Shown: positions 35,440 to 43,092, counted from the first letter of the stretch. The stretch: DNA of 64,000 bases from an uncultured Bacteroidales bacterium (GCA_905235085.1 CAJOKD010000008.1:50682-114681), one strand, 5' to 3'. Notes: generated by a model not told the origin, from the sequence alone. A program made the numbers and translations.

Positions 35440-35486
35440 TTGTCGCTGCCATTATTCCCTTGCATGTATGGCCCATTGCAGTGACG

Positions 35487-36692
35487 CTATAGTTTATTCC
35501 TGTATAGGTAATATTCGTGTACCAGGCTGCGGTAGCCAAGGGATTTCAAGTCCTTGTACCGCAGCCGGTAATTTGCTTTATTATGCCTGCCCGTCGAAAG
35601 GAACCGTATATATTGCTGCAGGTACCGGTCTATTTCTCTTAGGCCTTCTGTCCTGTTGATGACGGGGAAGAACCACCTGGACCAGCTCAGCGAATCGGGA
35701 TCCTCGCTTTCGAACAGTTTTCCGTTGAACTTCCTTATCAATGCTCCGGCGGCCTTGCCGGTATCGATGCCCTTGATGCTGCTCCAACGGTGGAGAGAGC
35801 GTGCAGCACGCCGGATCTTGCCCTTCATCTTGCTCCGCACCGCCGTCGATATGTCAATTGCCTCTCCCAGGCACCTGAAGCCCAGGAATTCAAAGGGTTC
35901 GTCCGGAGGGTAAATCCTTTCCTTGTCGGGATTGACCTCCAATCCGTATTCCTTCAGATAACCGAGCAAGGCGGCCTTGTGGACTTCCAGTTCTTCCTTG
36001 TCGGGAGCGAATAGGATGATGTCGTCCGAATATCTGGCATATACTACTCCGGCTTCCTCGAAATGCCGGTCCACCTCCATCAAGTACACATCGGCCAGGA
36101 ACGGGGATGTCGGCGTACCCGCCATCACACCTCTGTTTTCCTGGATTATCTTTCCGTCGGAAAGTGCCCTACCATCGGTCAGTATCCTCTCGAAGAAAGC
36201 ATAGAGAGGCGGGTCGTCCGCCAGCATTTCCTTGAGTATTGGGAGAAGTTTGGGGATTGAAATGGAATTGAAGTAATCGTGGATGTCGAGTTTGTAGGCC
36301 CACATATTCCTGCCGCGCAGTTCTTTACGCAGACGGAATATAGCATCGCTGGCCTTGATCCCGCGGCGGAAAGAATAGCAGTTGGGGGAAAACCGGTCAT
36401 CGTAGCGATAAAGGAGGAAAGCCATCAGCTTGAGGACTTTTGTCTCGTCGGGAGGGAAGCAGTATATCGTCCGTTTCTTTCCCGTCCCCATCTTGTTTAT
36501 CTGCTTCTTTTCCGGGATGCCCAGACCTTCGCCGCTCAAGATGTCACGTACGGCAGGGATATATCTCTCATTACCGACCCAGTCGTCCGCATCACTGAAC
36601 ATAGGCCAGTTGAAACGACCTTTAACCAGGCGGTGAGCGAGGAATTCCTCCCAAACCGCCTGGCTGTCGAGCTGAAAGATAATGCTTTGCAT
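35487..36692 (-). CDS. Reverse transcriptase of unassigned class
   Basis: 401 residues. RT blocks in order: KRTIYCFPPDETKVLKLMAF (block 1/2), NCYSFRRGIKASDAI, WAYKLDIHDYFNSISIPKLL (catalytic Asp, block 3), RGVMAGTPTSPFLADVYLME (block 4), YARYSDDIILFA (YSDD catalytic block 5), LEVNPDKERIY and FEFLGFRC (blocks 6-7). No maturase or HNH endonuclease domain can be recognised. The VTG and NAxxH signatures of retrons and the SQ of diversity-generating RTs are lacking. The C-terminal 130 residues are helical and unassigned. It could be one of the 'unknown group' or defence-associated RTs. A structured 132-base element ends 8 bases before its ATG. Confidence 0.88.
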   Translation of the reverse strand: MQSIIFQLDSQAVWEEFLAHRLVKGRFNWPMFSDADDWVGNERYIPAVRDILSGEGLGIPEKKQINKMGTGKKRTIYCFPPDETKVLKLMAFLLYRYDDRFSPNCYSFRRGIKASDAIFRLRKELRGRNMWAYKLDIHDYFNSISIPKLLPILKEMLADDPPLYAFFERILTDGRALSDGKIIQENRGVMAGTPTSPFLADVYLMEVDRHFEEAGVVYARYSDDIILFAPDKEELEVHKAALLGYLKEYGLEVNPDKERIYPPDEPFEFLGFRCLGEAIDISTAVRSKMKGKIRRAARSLHRWSSIKGIDTGKAAGALIRKFNGKLFESEDPDSLSWSRWFFPVINRTEGLREIDRYLQQYIRFLSTGRHNKANYRLRYKDLKSLGYRSLVHEYYLYRNKL

Positions 36693-36700
36693 AAAGAAAA

Positions 36701-36832
36701 GAAAAAGGGGAATGATTTTGAATCAGCAAAATTGCTGATCACCGGACGGGGACATCATCCTGCCGCCTGCAAGGCATTGTTATGGTGATGCTGCGTCCTT
36801 CGCAGGCGCAACTGTGTTGCATCCCCTTTTTC
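36701..36832 (-). ncRNA. Structured RNA candidate upstream of the reverse transcriptase
   Basis: An exact 11-base inverted repeat (GAAAAAGGGGA at 36701-36711, TCCCCTTTTTC at 36822-36832) encloses three further inverted repeats. They are GCAAC-TGT-GTTGC (36808-36820), CGCCTGC.AAGG...CCTT.CGCAGGCG (36764-36808, one bulge) and ATCAGCAA..TTGCTGAT (36722-36739). On the RT strand this would fold as a closed multi-branch RNA. It fills almost the whole gap between the upstream stop (36839) and the RT ATG (36692). It could be a template or cofactor RNA for the RT, or a cis-acting leader; the identity as an ncRNA is inferred. Confidence 0.5.
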
Positions 36833-36838
36833 AGATTG

Positions 36839-37351
36839 CTATCCCAGAAACCTGTGGATGCGGCTTGCTACATATCCGCGTTCGTTCGGCATCTGAGTGT
36901 AGAAGTTGATGTAAGGAATGCCGATCTTCTTGGCATACATCCTGGCTATCAGGTACTTCACATTCGCATCGTGGCTGTGACCGCTTCCCAGCATCACGAC
37001 TCCCTTGGGTGATTCACCCTGGAACAGGACGAAGGAATATGGCTCTCCCCATTCTGCCTTGTAAACCTGGAGCGGACGGGATCTGTAGAGTTTGGCCTCA
37101 TCGGCGGCGTTGCCGGCGAGTTCGGTTACTGGCACATTCTCGCGTACCTCATATCCGGGGCACTCCGACTGGATGATGCCGCGGAAATAGTCGCGCCACT
37201 CCACGGCGGTTTTCTCCTGGACAGGAGCCGAATCGTAGGAAGGGGAGTACGAAGGCTTAGGCTTGGCCTCGGACTCTTGCTTGGTGGCCAGCTCCTGGGC
37301 AACGGATGCTACTTTGCCGGCAATCTCGAACAAATTCTTTAATAGGCTCAT
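36839..37351 (-). CDS. Hypothetical protein upstream of the RT
   Basis: 170 residues, no signal peptide. The N-terminal 50 residues are low complexity (KPKPSYSPSYDSAPV). The C-terminal 120 form a compact domain with VEWRDYFRGIIQSECPGYEVRENV, QVYKAEWGEPYSFVLFQGE and AKKIGIPYINFYTQMPNERGYV. The second part is reminiscent of small nuclease-like folds, but no catalytic motif can be named. It shares strand and probably a transcript with the RT. Function unknown. Confidence 0.7.
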   Translation of the reverse strand: MSLLKNLFEIAGKVASVAQELATKQESEAKPKPSYSPSYDSAPVQEKTAVEWRDYFRGIIQSECPGYEVRENVPVTELAGNAADEAKLYRSRPLQVYKAEWGEPYSFVLFQGESPKGVVMLGSGHSHDANVKYLIARMYAKKIGIPYINFYTQMPNERGYVASRIHRFLG

Positions 37352-37407
37352 AGTGCATTGTTATTCAATGCTATAAAAATACGAATAGTTTTCTCAAATG
37401 CAAGCGT

Positions 37408-37833
37408 CTACAGCGATTTCCCGAAAAAGAAAAACCACGCCGCTCGCTTGGCGGGAACCCCGTCTACGTGGCCGATTGTCCTGTAAGACGCATCCTGAAT
37501 TGTTCCGCCGGACTTCACATAGCCTATCGTCCTGTATCCTGAATCCTGTACGGTGCCATTGCCCTTTATGTATCCCAGGGTGCGGTATGACGCATCCTGT
37601 ACGGTTCCGTCGCCCTTGAGGTATCCGATGGTCCGGTAAGACGAGTCCTGTATCCTTCCGTCAGCATTGAAATAACCCACGGTCCTGTAAGAGCCGTCTT
37701 GAATTGTGCCGTCCGACTTGATATATCCGACAGTCCTGTATCCCGAGTCCGTGATACGCTGGGCGTGGATCGCGGTTCCTGCAACGAGGAAACAGAGCAC
37801 GAAGAATATGCCCGATATGAACTTATTCATCAC
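37408..37833 (-). CDS. Exported protein of six 17-residue repeats (beta-flower-like)
   Basis: 141 residues with a signal peptide (FISGIFFVLCFLVAGTAIHAQ). The mature part consists almost only of repeats of IQDSSYRTIGYLKGDGT type, about six copies of 17 residues (51 bases). Each has a conserved YRTxGYxKxDG core, and a short tail follows. I recall this repeat from small Bacteroidota proteins called 5-fold beta-flower, but treat that as tentative. Likely periplasmic or surface; role unknown. Repeat copies differ at many third positions, so they are not a recent expansion. Confidence 0.8.
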   Translation of the reverse strand: MMNKFISGIFFVLCFLVAGTAIHAQRITDSGYRTVGYIKSDGTIQDGSYRTVGYFNADGRIQDSSYRTIGYLKGDGTVQDASYRTLGYIKGNGTVQDSGYRTIGYVKSGGTIQDASYRTIGHVDGVPAKRAAWFFFFGKSL

Positions 37834-37844
37834 AATGAAGATTT

Positions 37845-38948
37845 TCAGGCACTTCTATCAATTTTCATACCCAGTACAGCCCACCTGATGAATGGAATGC
37901 GCCGGAGTATTTCGTATATGAGCGGTGACAGAGTGAATACGGCAACCGTAAGGATAGCATACATTGCAAACGGAGGAAGCTGTGTGTATGTCTTCATCAT
38001 ATACCCTATGCTTGCAATTACAAGATAATGAACTATATAAAGCCCATAACTTGAACGTGTCATATAGCCTGCGAAGGTTCCTGTCCGGTCGAACTTTGCC
38101 TGGAACAGGCCTATCAAACCAAGGCAGGCAAGCCATCCGTACAGGGAGTTGAGCGGACTGCCAAGATAGCTTGGGGAAGTGTTGTCCTGCCCGAAAGTCG
38201 TGCCGATGAGAATGCCTCCGGAAACTATCGCGCAGGCAAGGAGAGGAATCCAGGCTTCCTTCAGCTTTTCCTGAACCCGGTCGTGCGAAAAGACAAAGTA
38301 ACCGAGCAGGAAAGGAACCAGATAGAAAAGCGGCTTGTACAGATTCAGGAGTCCGTCCAGGCTATCGGGTCTGGGATTCTTGATAAGCGTCTGTTCTCCC
38401 GCCCATAATAGGTTCCCCAGCAGGATCAGGACGACGATTCCGGCGTTCCCGCACCAATCCCGGAACCTGTCATTGCGGTCCAGTGCGCGCACGATCAGCA
38501 GAACGATACAAAGCAGCCACAGCAGTTGTATGAACCAGAGAGGCCCCGTTCCGCTGACCGCACACATAAGATATCTTCCTACTCCTGTAACATTGTCAAA
38601 AGCTCCCTCCCTGGCTGCGACGACAGTATTGAAATAGCCTGTCATCCAATGGTATACGAGTAGACCGACCGTTCCGGGTACGAGGAGCTTGCGTGTACGT
38701 GCCCTGAACCATTCCCTGGCCGAGCGCTTCTCGAGTGCATAGCGTGCGCTTATTCCGGCGAGGAGGAAAAGCAGGGGCATAAACCACGGGTAGAGGATAT
38801 ACATTACCACATCCTGGTATTGCGGGCCGTCTCCGAACCCTCCTATGCCGCCGAATACTCCTTTGTTGTTGAAGAAATAGATGACGTGGTAGAACAGAAC
38901 CAGGAGTACGGTCACCCAGCGTAGGTTGTCAATCCAGTGTTTCCTCAT
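37845..38948 (-). CDS. Acyltransferase 3 family membrane protein
   Basis: 367 residues with about ten membrane segments. The N-terminus MRKHWIDNLRWVTVLLVLFYHVIYFF has the family's conserved Arg and His, and SSYGLYIVHYLVIASIGYMM is the usual late motif. It probably acylates an exported glycan or lipid at the inner membrane. Its ATG overlaps the stop of the AbrB-type gene by 4 bases, an unusual partner. The repeat protein gene lies 11 bases downstream and may be in the same operon. Confidence 0.87.
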   Translation of the reverse strand: MRKHWIDNLRWVTVLLVLFYHVIYFFNNKGVFGGIGGFGDGPQYQDVVMYILYPWFMPLLFLLAGISARYALEKRSAREWFRARTRKLLVPGTVGLLVYHWMTGYFNTVVAAREGAFDNVTGVGRYLMCAVSGTGPLWFIQLLWLLCIVLLIVRALDRNDRFRDWCGNAGIVVLILLGNLLWAGEQTLIKNPRPDSLDGLLNLYKPLFYLVPFLLGYFVFSHDRVQEKLKEAWIPLLACAIVSGGILIGTTFGQDNTSPSYLGSPLNSLYGWLACLGLIGLFQAKFDRTGTFAGYMTRSSYGLYIVHYLVIASIGYMMKTYTQLPPFAMYAILTVAVFTLSPLIYEILRRIPFIRWAVLGMKIDRSA

Positions 38949-39154
38949 TTTGTCAGGCCCTCCATAGCCTGGTCGACCGCACTTTGGAATATCTCTGTCT
39001 TCAGCATCGCCATACCGCGTTGGTCACCCAGTACGATCAGTGCGTCGCCCGGCTTGATGTCATATACCTTGCGGGCATCGCGGGGAATGACGATCTGCCC
39101 TTTTTCTCCGACTTTCACAACGCCGAAGATGTACTTTCCCTCCTGTTCGTGCAT
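38945..39154 (-). CDS. AbrB/SpoVT-family swapped-hairpin DNA-binding protein
   Basis: 69 residues. FGVVKVGEKGQIVIPRDARKVYDIKPGDALIVLGD is the swapped-hairpin AbrB fold in full. Such proteins are either transition-state type regulators or antitoxins. No toxin gene is adjacent; the coupled gene encodes an acyltransferase, so a local regulator is more likely. The C-terminal helix (IFQSAVDQAMEGLTK) may mediate partner contact. Confidence 0.9.
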   Translation of the reverse strand: MHEQEGKYIFGVVKVGEKGQIVIPRDARKVYDIKPGDALIVLGDQRGMAMLKTEIFQSAVDQAMEGLTK

Positions 39155-39234
39155 TTTCGTATAACTTGTAAGAAATTTCCTACTAATATAACATTATTTG
39201 TTGCATATTTGCAAATGATATTGCCGTTCGAACG

Positions 39235-39795
39235 ATGGAAGTTACCAATCTGCTTGATATACATACCAGGAAAGACCTTTACGATTGGTTCCTGGCGAAT
39301 CACGACAAGGTGAGTGATTTCTGGATACGTGTGAACCGCGCCGAGGCTGATTATCCAGGAGTTATCCGATATGCGGATGCAGTGGAAGTCGCGCTTTGCT
39401 TCGGCTGGATCGACAGTACGATGAAACGCATAGATGATGGCAAAGCCATCCAGCACTTCACTCTGCGCAGGAAGGGAAGCAACTGGTGCGAGCAGAATCT
39501 GGTGCGCTGTCGGCGCCTGGTAGCATCGGGAGATATGACCCCGGCCGGGCTGAAAGTGATTCCGGACTTGGATCCGGCTCACTTCGTCTTCGAGGATTGG
39601 GTGCTGGATGCCATCAGGGCTGATGACACCGCTTGGAAGCATTTCCTTTCATTTCCGGAGAATTACCGGCGCATAAAAGTAGACCGCATACAACACTATC
39701 AGCACACCGGCCGTCCTGAATATGCGGCTAAAGCATTGCAGAAGTTCATACGCGACTGCCACGAAGGCAGGATGCAGAACGGATGGAGCGATTGA
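39235..39795 (+). CDS. YdeI/OmdA-family protein
   Basis: 186 residues. LYDWFLANHDKVSDFWIRVNRAEAD, YADAVEVALCFGWIDSTMKRID and FTLRRKGSNWCEQNLVRCRRLV are typical of the YdeI/OmpD-associated family. So is the C-terminal WKHFLSFPENYRRIKVDRI...GRPEYAAKALQKFI. Some members protect against bacteriocins or peptides; the mechanism is unclear. No signal peptide. Single gene, promoter only approximate (CATATTTG at 39205). Confidence 0.85.
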   Translation: MEVTNLLDIHTRKDLYDWFLANHDKVSDFWIRVNRAEADYPGVIRYADAVEVALCFGWIDSTMKRIDDGKAIQHFTLRRKGSNWCEQNLVRCRRLVASGDMTPAGLKVIPDLDPAHFVFEDWVLDAIRADDTAWKHFLSFPENYRRIKVDRIQHYQHTGRPEYAAKALQKFIRDCHEGRMQNGWSD

Positions 39796-39800
39796 ATGAC

Positions 39801-40433
39801 TTACCTGTTGTCTATTATCTTCGCACTCGGGAACTCGGCGGCGTCGAACGTGACGCTGGACTCAGGTACCCCAAGGGTGTAGTTCTCGATCCTGACTGAG
39901 ATGACCGAACGCTTGGAACTGATGCAGATAGGGAGGTAGGTGGCCTTTGAAACTATCAGTTCCATCTTCTTCGGATCGTCCTTATCCTTGTTGTCCCTTG
40001 CCTTCTTGCACACTATGTACCAAGCATCCGGAGTTTCCTTGATGAGCTTGAGCTTGTAGCCCTTCACAATGCCGTCAGGTATTCCATAATCGGTATCATT
40101 GTTTTCCGTGGTAGGCGACTCCTTGGCCGTAATGGTAACCTCTTCGGTCGAGCTGTCGTATTCCCATTTGGTCGTAGGATCGCTCCAGTTGATCGTAGTC
40201 TTGTCCATGCCGACAATGGTGCTCCTCATCTTTTTCTCATTGATCAGGTTGTGGGCGGTGACGGTCCCGATGATAGGCATCTTGATGCTCAGGTCCATAG
40301 CGAAACCTTCAGTATCGCCTTTCTGCATTTCGGTCGACATCTTCTGTACGATTTCTTCAGGAGTCTGGGCGGATAGGATTGTCCCGGCGATAAGGCTGGC
40401 TGCTAAAGCCATCACGACGTGCTTTACGTTCAT
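39801..40433 (-). CDS. LolA-like exported protein
   Basis: 210 residues with a signal peptide (MNVKHVVMALAASLIAGTILSAQ). The pattern PEEIVQKMSTEMQKGDTEGFAMDLSIKMPIIG, KWEYDSSTEEVTIT and VSKATYLPICISSKRSVISVRIENYTLG matches the LolA fold of periplasmic lipoprotein carriers found widely in Bacteroidota. Whether it is the main LolA or a paralogue cannot be said; no LolB or LolCDE genes are nearby. It is followed, in the upstream direction, by a lipoprotein gene with a 22-base gap. Confidence 0.75.
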   Translation of the reverse strand: MNVKHVVMALAASLIAGTILSAQTPEEIVQKMSTEMQKGDTEGFAMDLSIKMPIIGTVTAHNLINEKKMRSTIVGMDKTTINWSDPTTKWEYDSSTEEVTITAKESPTTENNDTDYGIPDGIVKGYKLKLIKETPDAWYIVCKKARDNKDKDDPKKMELIVSKATYLPICISSKRSVISVRIENYTLGVPESSVTFDAAEFPSAKIIDNR

Positions 40434-40455
40434 AGTGAATTGATAATGATGAGGG

Positions 40456-41085
40456 TTATTGTATTATTAATGGTTTCAGTTCAGCTTCGAATATGTCCTT
40501 GGCGACTATCCTGTAATGAGGATGGTATGCGGCCCTGAAAGCACTGCTGTGGTGAATGATCGGAGTGCCTGCGACAATCAGCGAGTCAAGTATCCTGAGG
40601 TCTTCTTCAGCTCCGGGAATATCCCCGAAGTCCTTGCGGATGACTCTTGAAACGCTTTTCCACTTGGCGGCCCATTCGTCCAGGCTGACTTTCCTCCCCG
40701 TATTTGCACTCCTGATGAAAGCATCCAGAAGGACGTCATCGCCGACCAGTCCGTCCAGGACAGTCGAAAGATCTACGCGGACATAGTTCCCTTTGTCTCC
40801 TACGGGATAGAACGATCTTCCGGGCGCCTCATACCTCAGGCTGTCCAGATCCTCGCGGTAGGTCGAAAGCTCCGATTCGAGGTAGTTTCTGGCCGATTCT
40901 GGATCCTGTATGAGATGCTCGGGGCCGAGATTGTCCTGGCAGAAGCTTTTGTAGATGTCCTGCACCGTAGATTCAGGATAGTCCGCAAGCTGCTGCCTGA
41001 TGGCTTTCTCGGCAGCGTTGTCCCGGCAGCCGAAGAGGATGAGCAATGGAAATATGAGGATGCTGAATATCGAGGATTTCTTCAT
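40456..41085 (-). CDS. Lipoprotein of unknown function
   Basis: 209 residues; lipoprotein signal MKKSSIFSILIFPLLILFGC. The mature domain has YPESTVQDIYKSFCQDNLGPEHLI, YVRVDLSTVLDGLVGDD and IIHHSSAFRAAYHPHYRIVA, a layout I recall from unnamed Bacteroidota lipoproteins. Two histidine-rich stretches (PEHL, HHSSAF, HPHY) could bind a metal. Probably shares a transcript with the LolA-like gene downstream. Confidence 0.7.
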   Translation of the reverse strand: MKKSSIFSILIFPLLILFGCRDNAAEKAIRQQLADYPESTVQDIYKSFCQDNLGPEHLIQDPESARNYLESELSTYREDLDSLRYEAPGRSFYPVGDKGNYVRVDLSTVLDGLVGDDVLLDAFIRSANTGRKVSLDEWAAKWKSVSRVIRKDFGDIPGAEEDLRILDSLIVAGTPIIHHSSAFRAAYHPHYRIVAKDIFEAELKPLIIQ

Positions 41086-41179
41086 AGGGATCGGTCATTA
41101 TGCATTCCAGTGAACAAATTTACTGATTTTGTCCTTTACTTGCAATTGATGAAGCAGATGGTCTCAGAGTGAATATGGC

Positions 41180-41542
41180 TTGGATTATTCTGAAATATTG
41201 ATTAAAAATGAATCCAACATACCAGAATGCCAGGAACAAAATACCTTGGGAGATTATCGCCAGAAGTCATTGTGGGGGAACAACCTCATTTTCTGCTGCC
41301 TGGCAGGCGTGCTGTGGTACAGCCAATTCTTCGGGCTCAGCCTCGGAAAGGGGTTCCTCACCAATTATCCTGTCCTCATCACATTCAGCTGGTGCATACT
41401 GATGTCACTGAATGTGGTATTTTCCAATGTCTGGGGAATTATCCTGAAGGAGTGGAAGGGAGTCTCCCGGAAAACCATCACGGTTTTGTTGATCGGTATA
41501 GCAGTACTGATAATCAGCACTTTCCTTCCGCAGCTAATATGA
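41180..41542 (+). pseudogene. rhaT: C-terminal remnant of L-rhamnose/H+ symporter RhaT
   Basis: The 120-codon ORF begins with a TTG and an unrelated-looking N-terminus. From about residue 32 it reads WGNNLIFCCLAGVLWYSQFF and then SWCILMSLNVVFSNVWGIIL and KEWKGVSRKTITVLLIGIAV, the last three membrane segments of RhaT (about 340 residues). The first two thirds are missing and no upstream frame carries them. No rhamnose catabolic genes are in the window. It is best read as a gene relic. Confidence 0.75.
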
Positions 41543-41560
41543 GATCAGCCGTCGTCGTCC

Positions 41561-42007
41561 TTATTGTTTTTCGCTTAAAGTCTTGATGATATCGTCCAGC
41601 ATCCGGAACAGGTCCTGGGCATTGTCACGTGTCACGCTGTCGCATATGACAGCACTGCCGACGGTAGAAGGGACATCCGCGAGTTTCTTGCGAAGACCGG
41701 CTCCCTTTTTCGTCAGCGAGACGATCATCTGGCGAGCATCGGTTTCTCCCTTCTTCCGCGTCAGGATACCTTCTTTTTCCATCCGCTGGAGGAGGGGAGT
41801 GACCGTGTTGGTTTCCAGATGCAACCGCTTGGCAATGTCATTTACCGGCTGGGCATCCTTCTCCCACAGGACCAGCAATACCAGGTATTGCGGGTAAGTT
41901 ATTCCTTGCTCGGAAAGCAGGGGATGATAAGCCTGTGTGAGAAGGCGCGAAGCGGTATAGAGCCTGAAACAAAGCTGGTTGTCCAGTTTGAATTCGTCAG
42001 GGATCAT
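41561..42007 (-). CDS. ohrR: OhrR-type MarR family peroxide-sensing repressor
   Basis: 148 residues. The N-terminus LDNQLCFRLYTASRLLTQAYHPLL carries the reactive cysteine position (Cys13) of OhrR, and ITYPQYLVLLVLWEKD is an OhrR signature. The winged helix contains RLHLETNTVTPLLQRMEKEGIL and RKKGETDARQMIVSLT. It should repress peroxide-defence genes until its cysteine is oxidised. Its start overlaps the glutathione peroxidase stop by 4 bases, and two palindromes at the operon promoter are candidate binding sites. Confidence 0.88.
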   Translation of the reverse strand: MIPDEFKLDNQLCFRLYTASRLLTQAYHPLLSEQGITYPQYLVLLVLWEKDAQPVNDIAKRLHLETNTVTPLLQRMEKEGILTRKKGETDARQMIVSLTKKGAGLRKKLADVPSTVGSAVICDSVTRDNAQDLFRMLDDIIKTLSEKQ

Positions 42008-42546
42008 ATCATTTCCTTGATCGCCGGTTCGATGTCTTCCGGTGTTGTAGTCGGAGCAAAGCGCTTGACGACAGATCCATCGCGGTTGATGAGGAACTTG
42101 GTGAAGTTCCAGAGGATATCGCTGTCTTTTTCGACGCTCTTGCTGATGCCTTTGAGCAGTTTCCTCGTAGCCTTGGCCTTCAGACCGGAGTATTCCTCGT
42201 CAGGTGCCTGCGACTTCAAGTATTCGAAAACAGGTTCCGCATTTGGACCGTTGACGTCTGTCTTCGCCATAAGCGGGAAAGTGACTCCGTGGTTGATGCG
42301 GCAGAACTCTTCGATCTCCTCATTGGAACCCGGTTCCTGTCCGGCGAACTGGTCGCACGGGAAACCGACAATCACGAGTCCGTTGTCCTTATATTTCTGA
42401 TACAGGGCCTCCAGGCCGTCGTACTGAGGGGTGAACCCACATTTGGAAGCGGTGTTCACGACCATCAGGACCTTGCCTTCGAACTGTGCGAAGTCGACGG
42501 TTGCGCCCTTGTTGCTCAGCGTTTTAAAATCGTATATCTTAGCCAT
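42004..42546 (-). CDS. Glutathione-peroxidase-family thiol peroxidase
   Basis: 180 residues. The catalytic set is VNTASKCGFTPQYDGLEALY (Cys in place of selenocysteine), VGFPCDQFAGQEPGSNEEI (Gln and a resolving Cys) and DILWNFTKFLINRDG (Trp, Asn). Bacterial members generally use thioredoxin rather than glutathione to reduce peroxides. Encoded 12 bases after the ferritin-like gene and coupled to the OhrR-like regulator, consistent with a peroxide-response operon. Confidence 0.93.
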   Translation of the reverse strand: MAKIYDFKTLSNKGATVDFAQFEGKVLMVVNTASKCGFTPQYDGLEALYQKYKDNGLVIVGFPCDQFAGQEPGSNEEIEEFCRINHGVTFPLMAKTDVNGPNAEPVFEYLKSQAPDEEYSGLKAKATRKLLKGISKSVEKDSDILWNFTKFLINRDGSVVKRFAPTTTPEDIEPAIKEMI

Positions 42547-42558
42547 AGTAGATCGATA

Positions 42559-43014
42559 TTAAAGCTGTTTGGTAAGCCAGAGCTGAAGACCTATCTTCTC
42601 GATGAGATCCAGCTGAGTCTCGCTCCAAAGCATATCTTCTTCCTCGTCAAGTGCATATGCCTTGAGAATATCGTAAGTCTTGAAGTCATCCTGGAGAGAG
42701 AGAACCAGCTGCTGGAGGATCGGAACCTGCTCGTGGGATACAGCAAGGTCGGCCTTGATATATTTGACTGGATCTGTAGTGACTGGCATAGCCGGTGCGG
42801 TTTCAACCTTTGGAGTTCCACCGAGATCCAGGATACGCTCGATGAACTTGTCGACCCAACCCATCTCTTCTGCAGCGTGCTCTTCATATTTGCTGCCGAG
42901 AGCAGTGAAGCCCTGGTCTGCAAAAATCTTACCTTCTACCTTGTGCTGGAGTGACTGAGCGGCGAGGCCGGTTGCATATGCCTGAAGGGCCGCGATTGAT
43001 TTCTGTTTGTCCAT
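42559..43014 (-). CDS. Ferritin-like (bacterioferritin-type) four-helix protein
   Basis: 151 residues. Helix motifs with possible iron ligands are KYEEHAAEEMGWVDKFIERIL (ExxH) and DEEEDMLWSETQLDLIEKIG (a second Glu-rich helix). KIFADQGFTALGSKYEEHA and LDLGGTPKVE recall bacterioferritin/Dps relatives. It probably stores or detoxifies iron during peroxide stress. First gene of the operon with the peroxidase and regulator. Confidence 0.82.
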   Translation of the reverse strand: MDKQKSIAALQAYATGLAAQSLQHKVEGKIFADQGFTALGSKYEEHAAEEMGWVDKFIERILDLGGTPKVETAPAMPVTTDPVKYIKADLAVSHEQVPILQQLVLSLQDDFKTYDILKAYALDEEEDMLWSETQLDLIEKIGLQLWLTKQL

Positions 43015-43042
43015 AATAATTGTTGTTTTATCGTTTATTTAT

Positions 43043-43092
43043 ATCGTTCACGATGCAAATATACGACTAAAAATTAATATCGCAAGCGATAT
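43043..43092. promoter_or_regulatory. Two palindromic operators at the ferritin/peroxidase/OhrR promoter
   Basis: ATCGT-TC-ACGAT (43043-43054) and ATATCGC-AA-GCGATAT (43077-43092) are perfect inverted repeats. Between them, on the minus strand, lies TATATTTG (43063-43056), the -7 box of the operon. One palindrome sits at the expected transcription start and the other over the -33 region. They are likely binding sites for the OhrR-like repressor encoded last in the operon. Confidence 0.6.

Noticed and set aside
35487-36692. Retron or diversity-generating retroelement
   Set aside because: The RT lacks the VTG/NAxxH retron signatures and the SQ motif of DGR RTs, and no template/variable repeat pair was seen. 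A retron-like RNA upstream cannot be fully excluded.
35487-36692. Group II intron
   Set aside because: No maturase or HNH domain is recognisable, the ORF sits between ordinary genes, and no domain V-like hairpin was recognised downstream.
36279-36788. 169-codon plus-strand frame spanning the structured element
   Set aside because: It is a shadow of the RT gene that runs on into the intergenic repeat; no protein family features.
37408-37833. CRISPR-like or tandem DNA repeat
   Set aside because: The 51-base periodicity is a coding repeat (17 residues) with diverged third positions, not identical repeats with spacers.
41208-41402. Alternative plus-strand frame MNPTYQNARNK... within the rhaT remnant
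   Set aside because: The RhaT-like membrane segments are in the other frame; this one shows no similarity to anything recognised.
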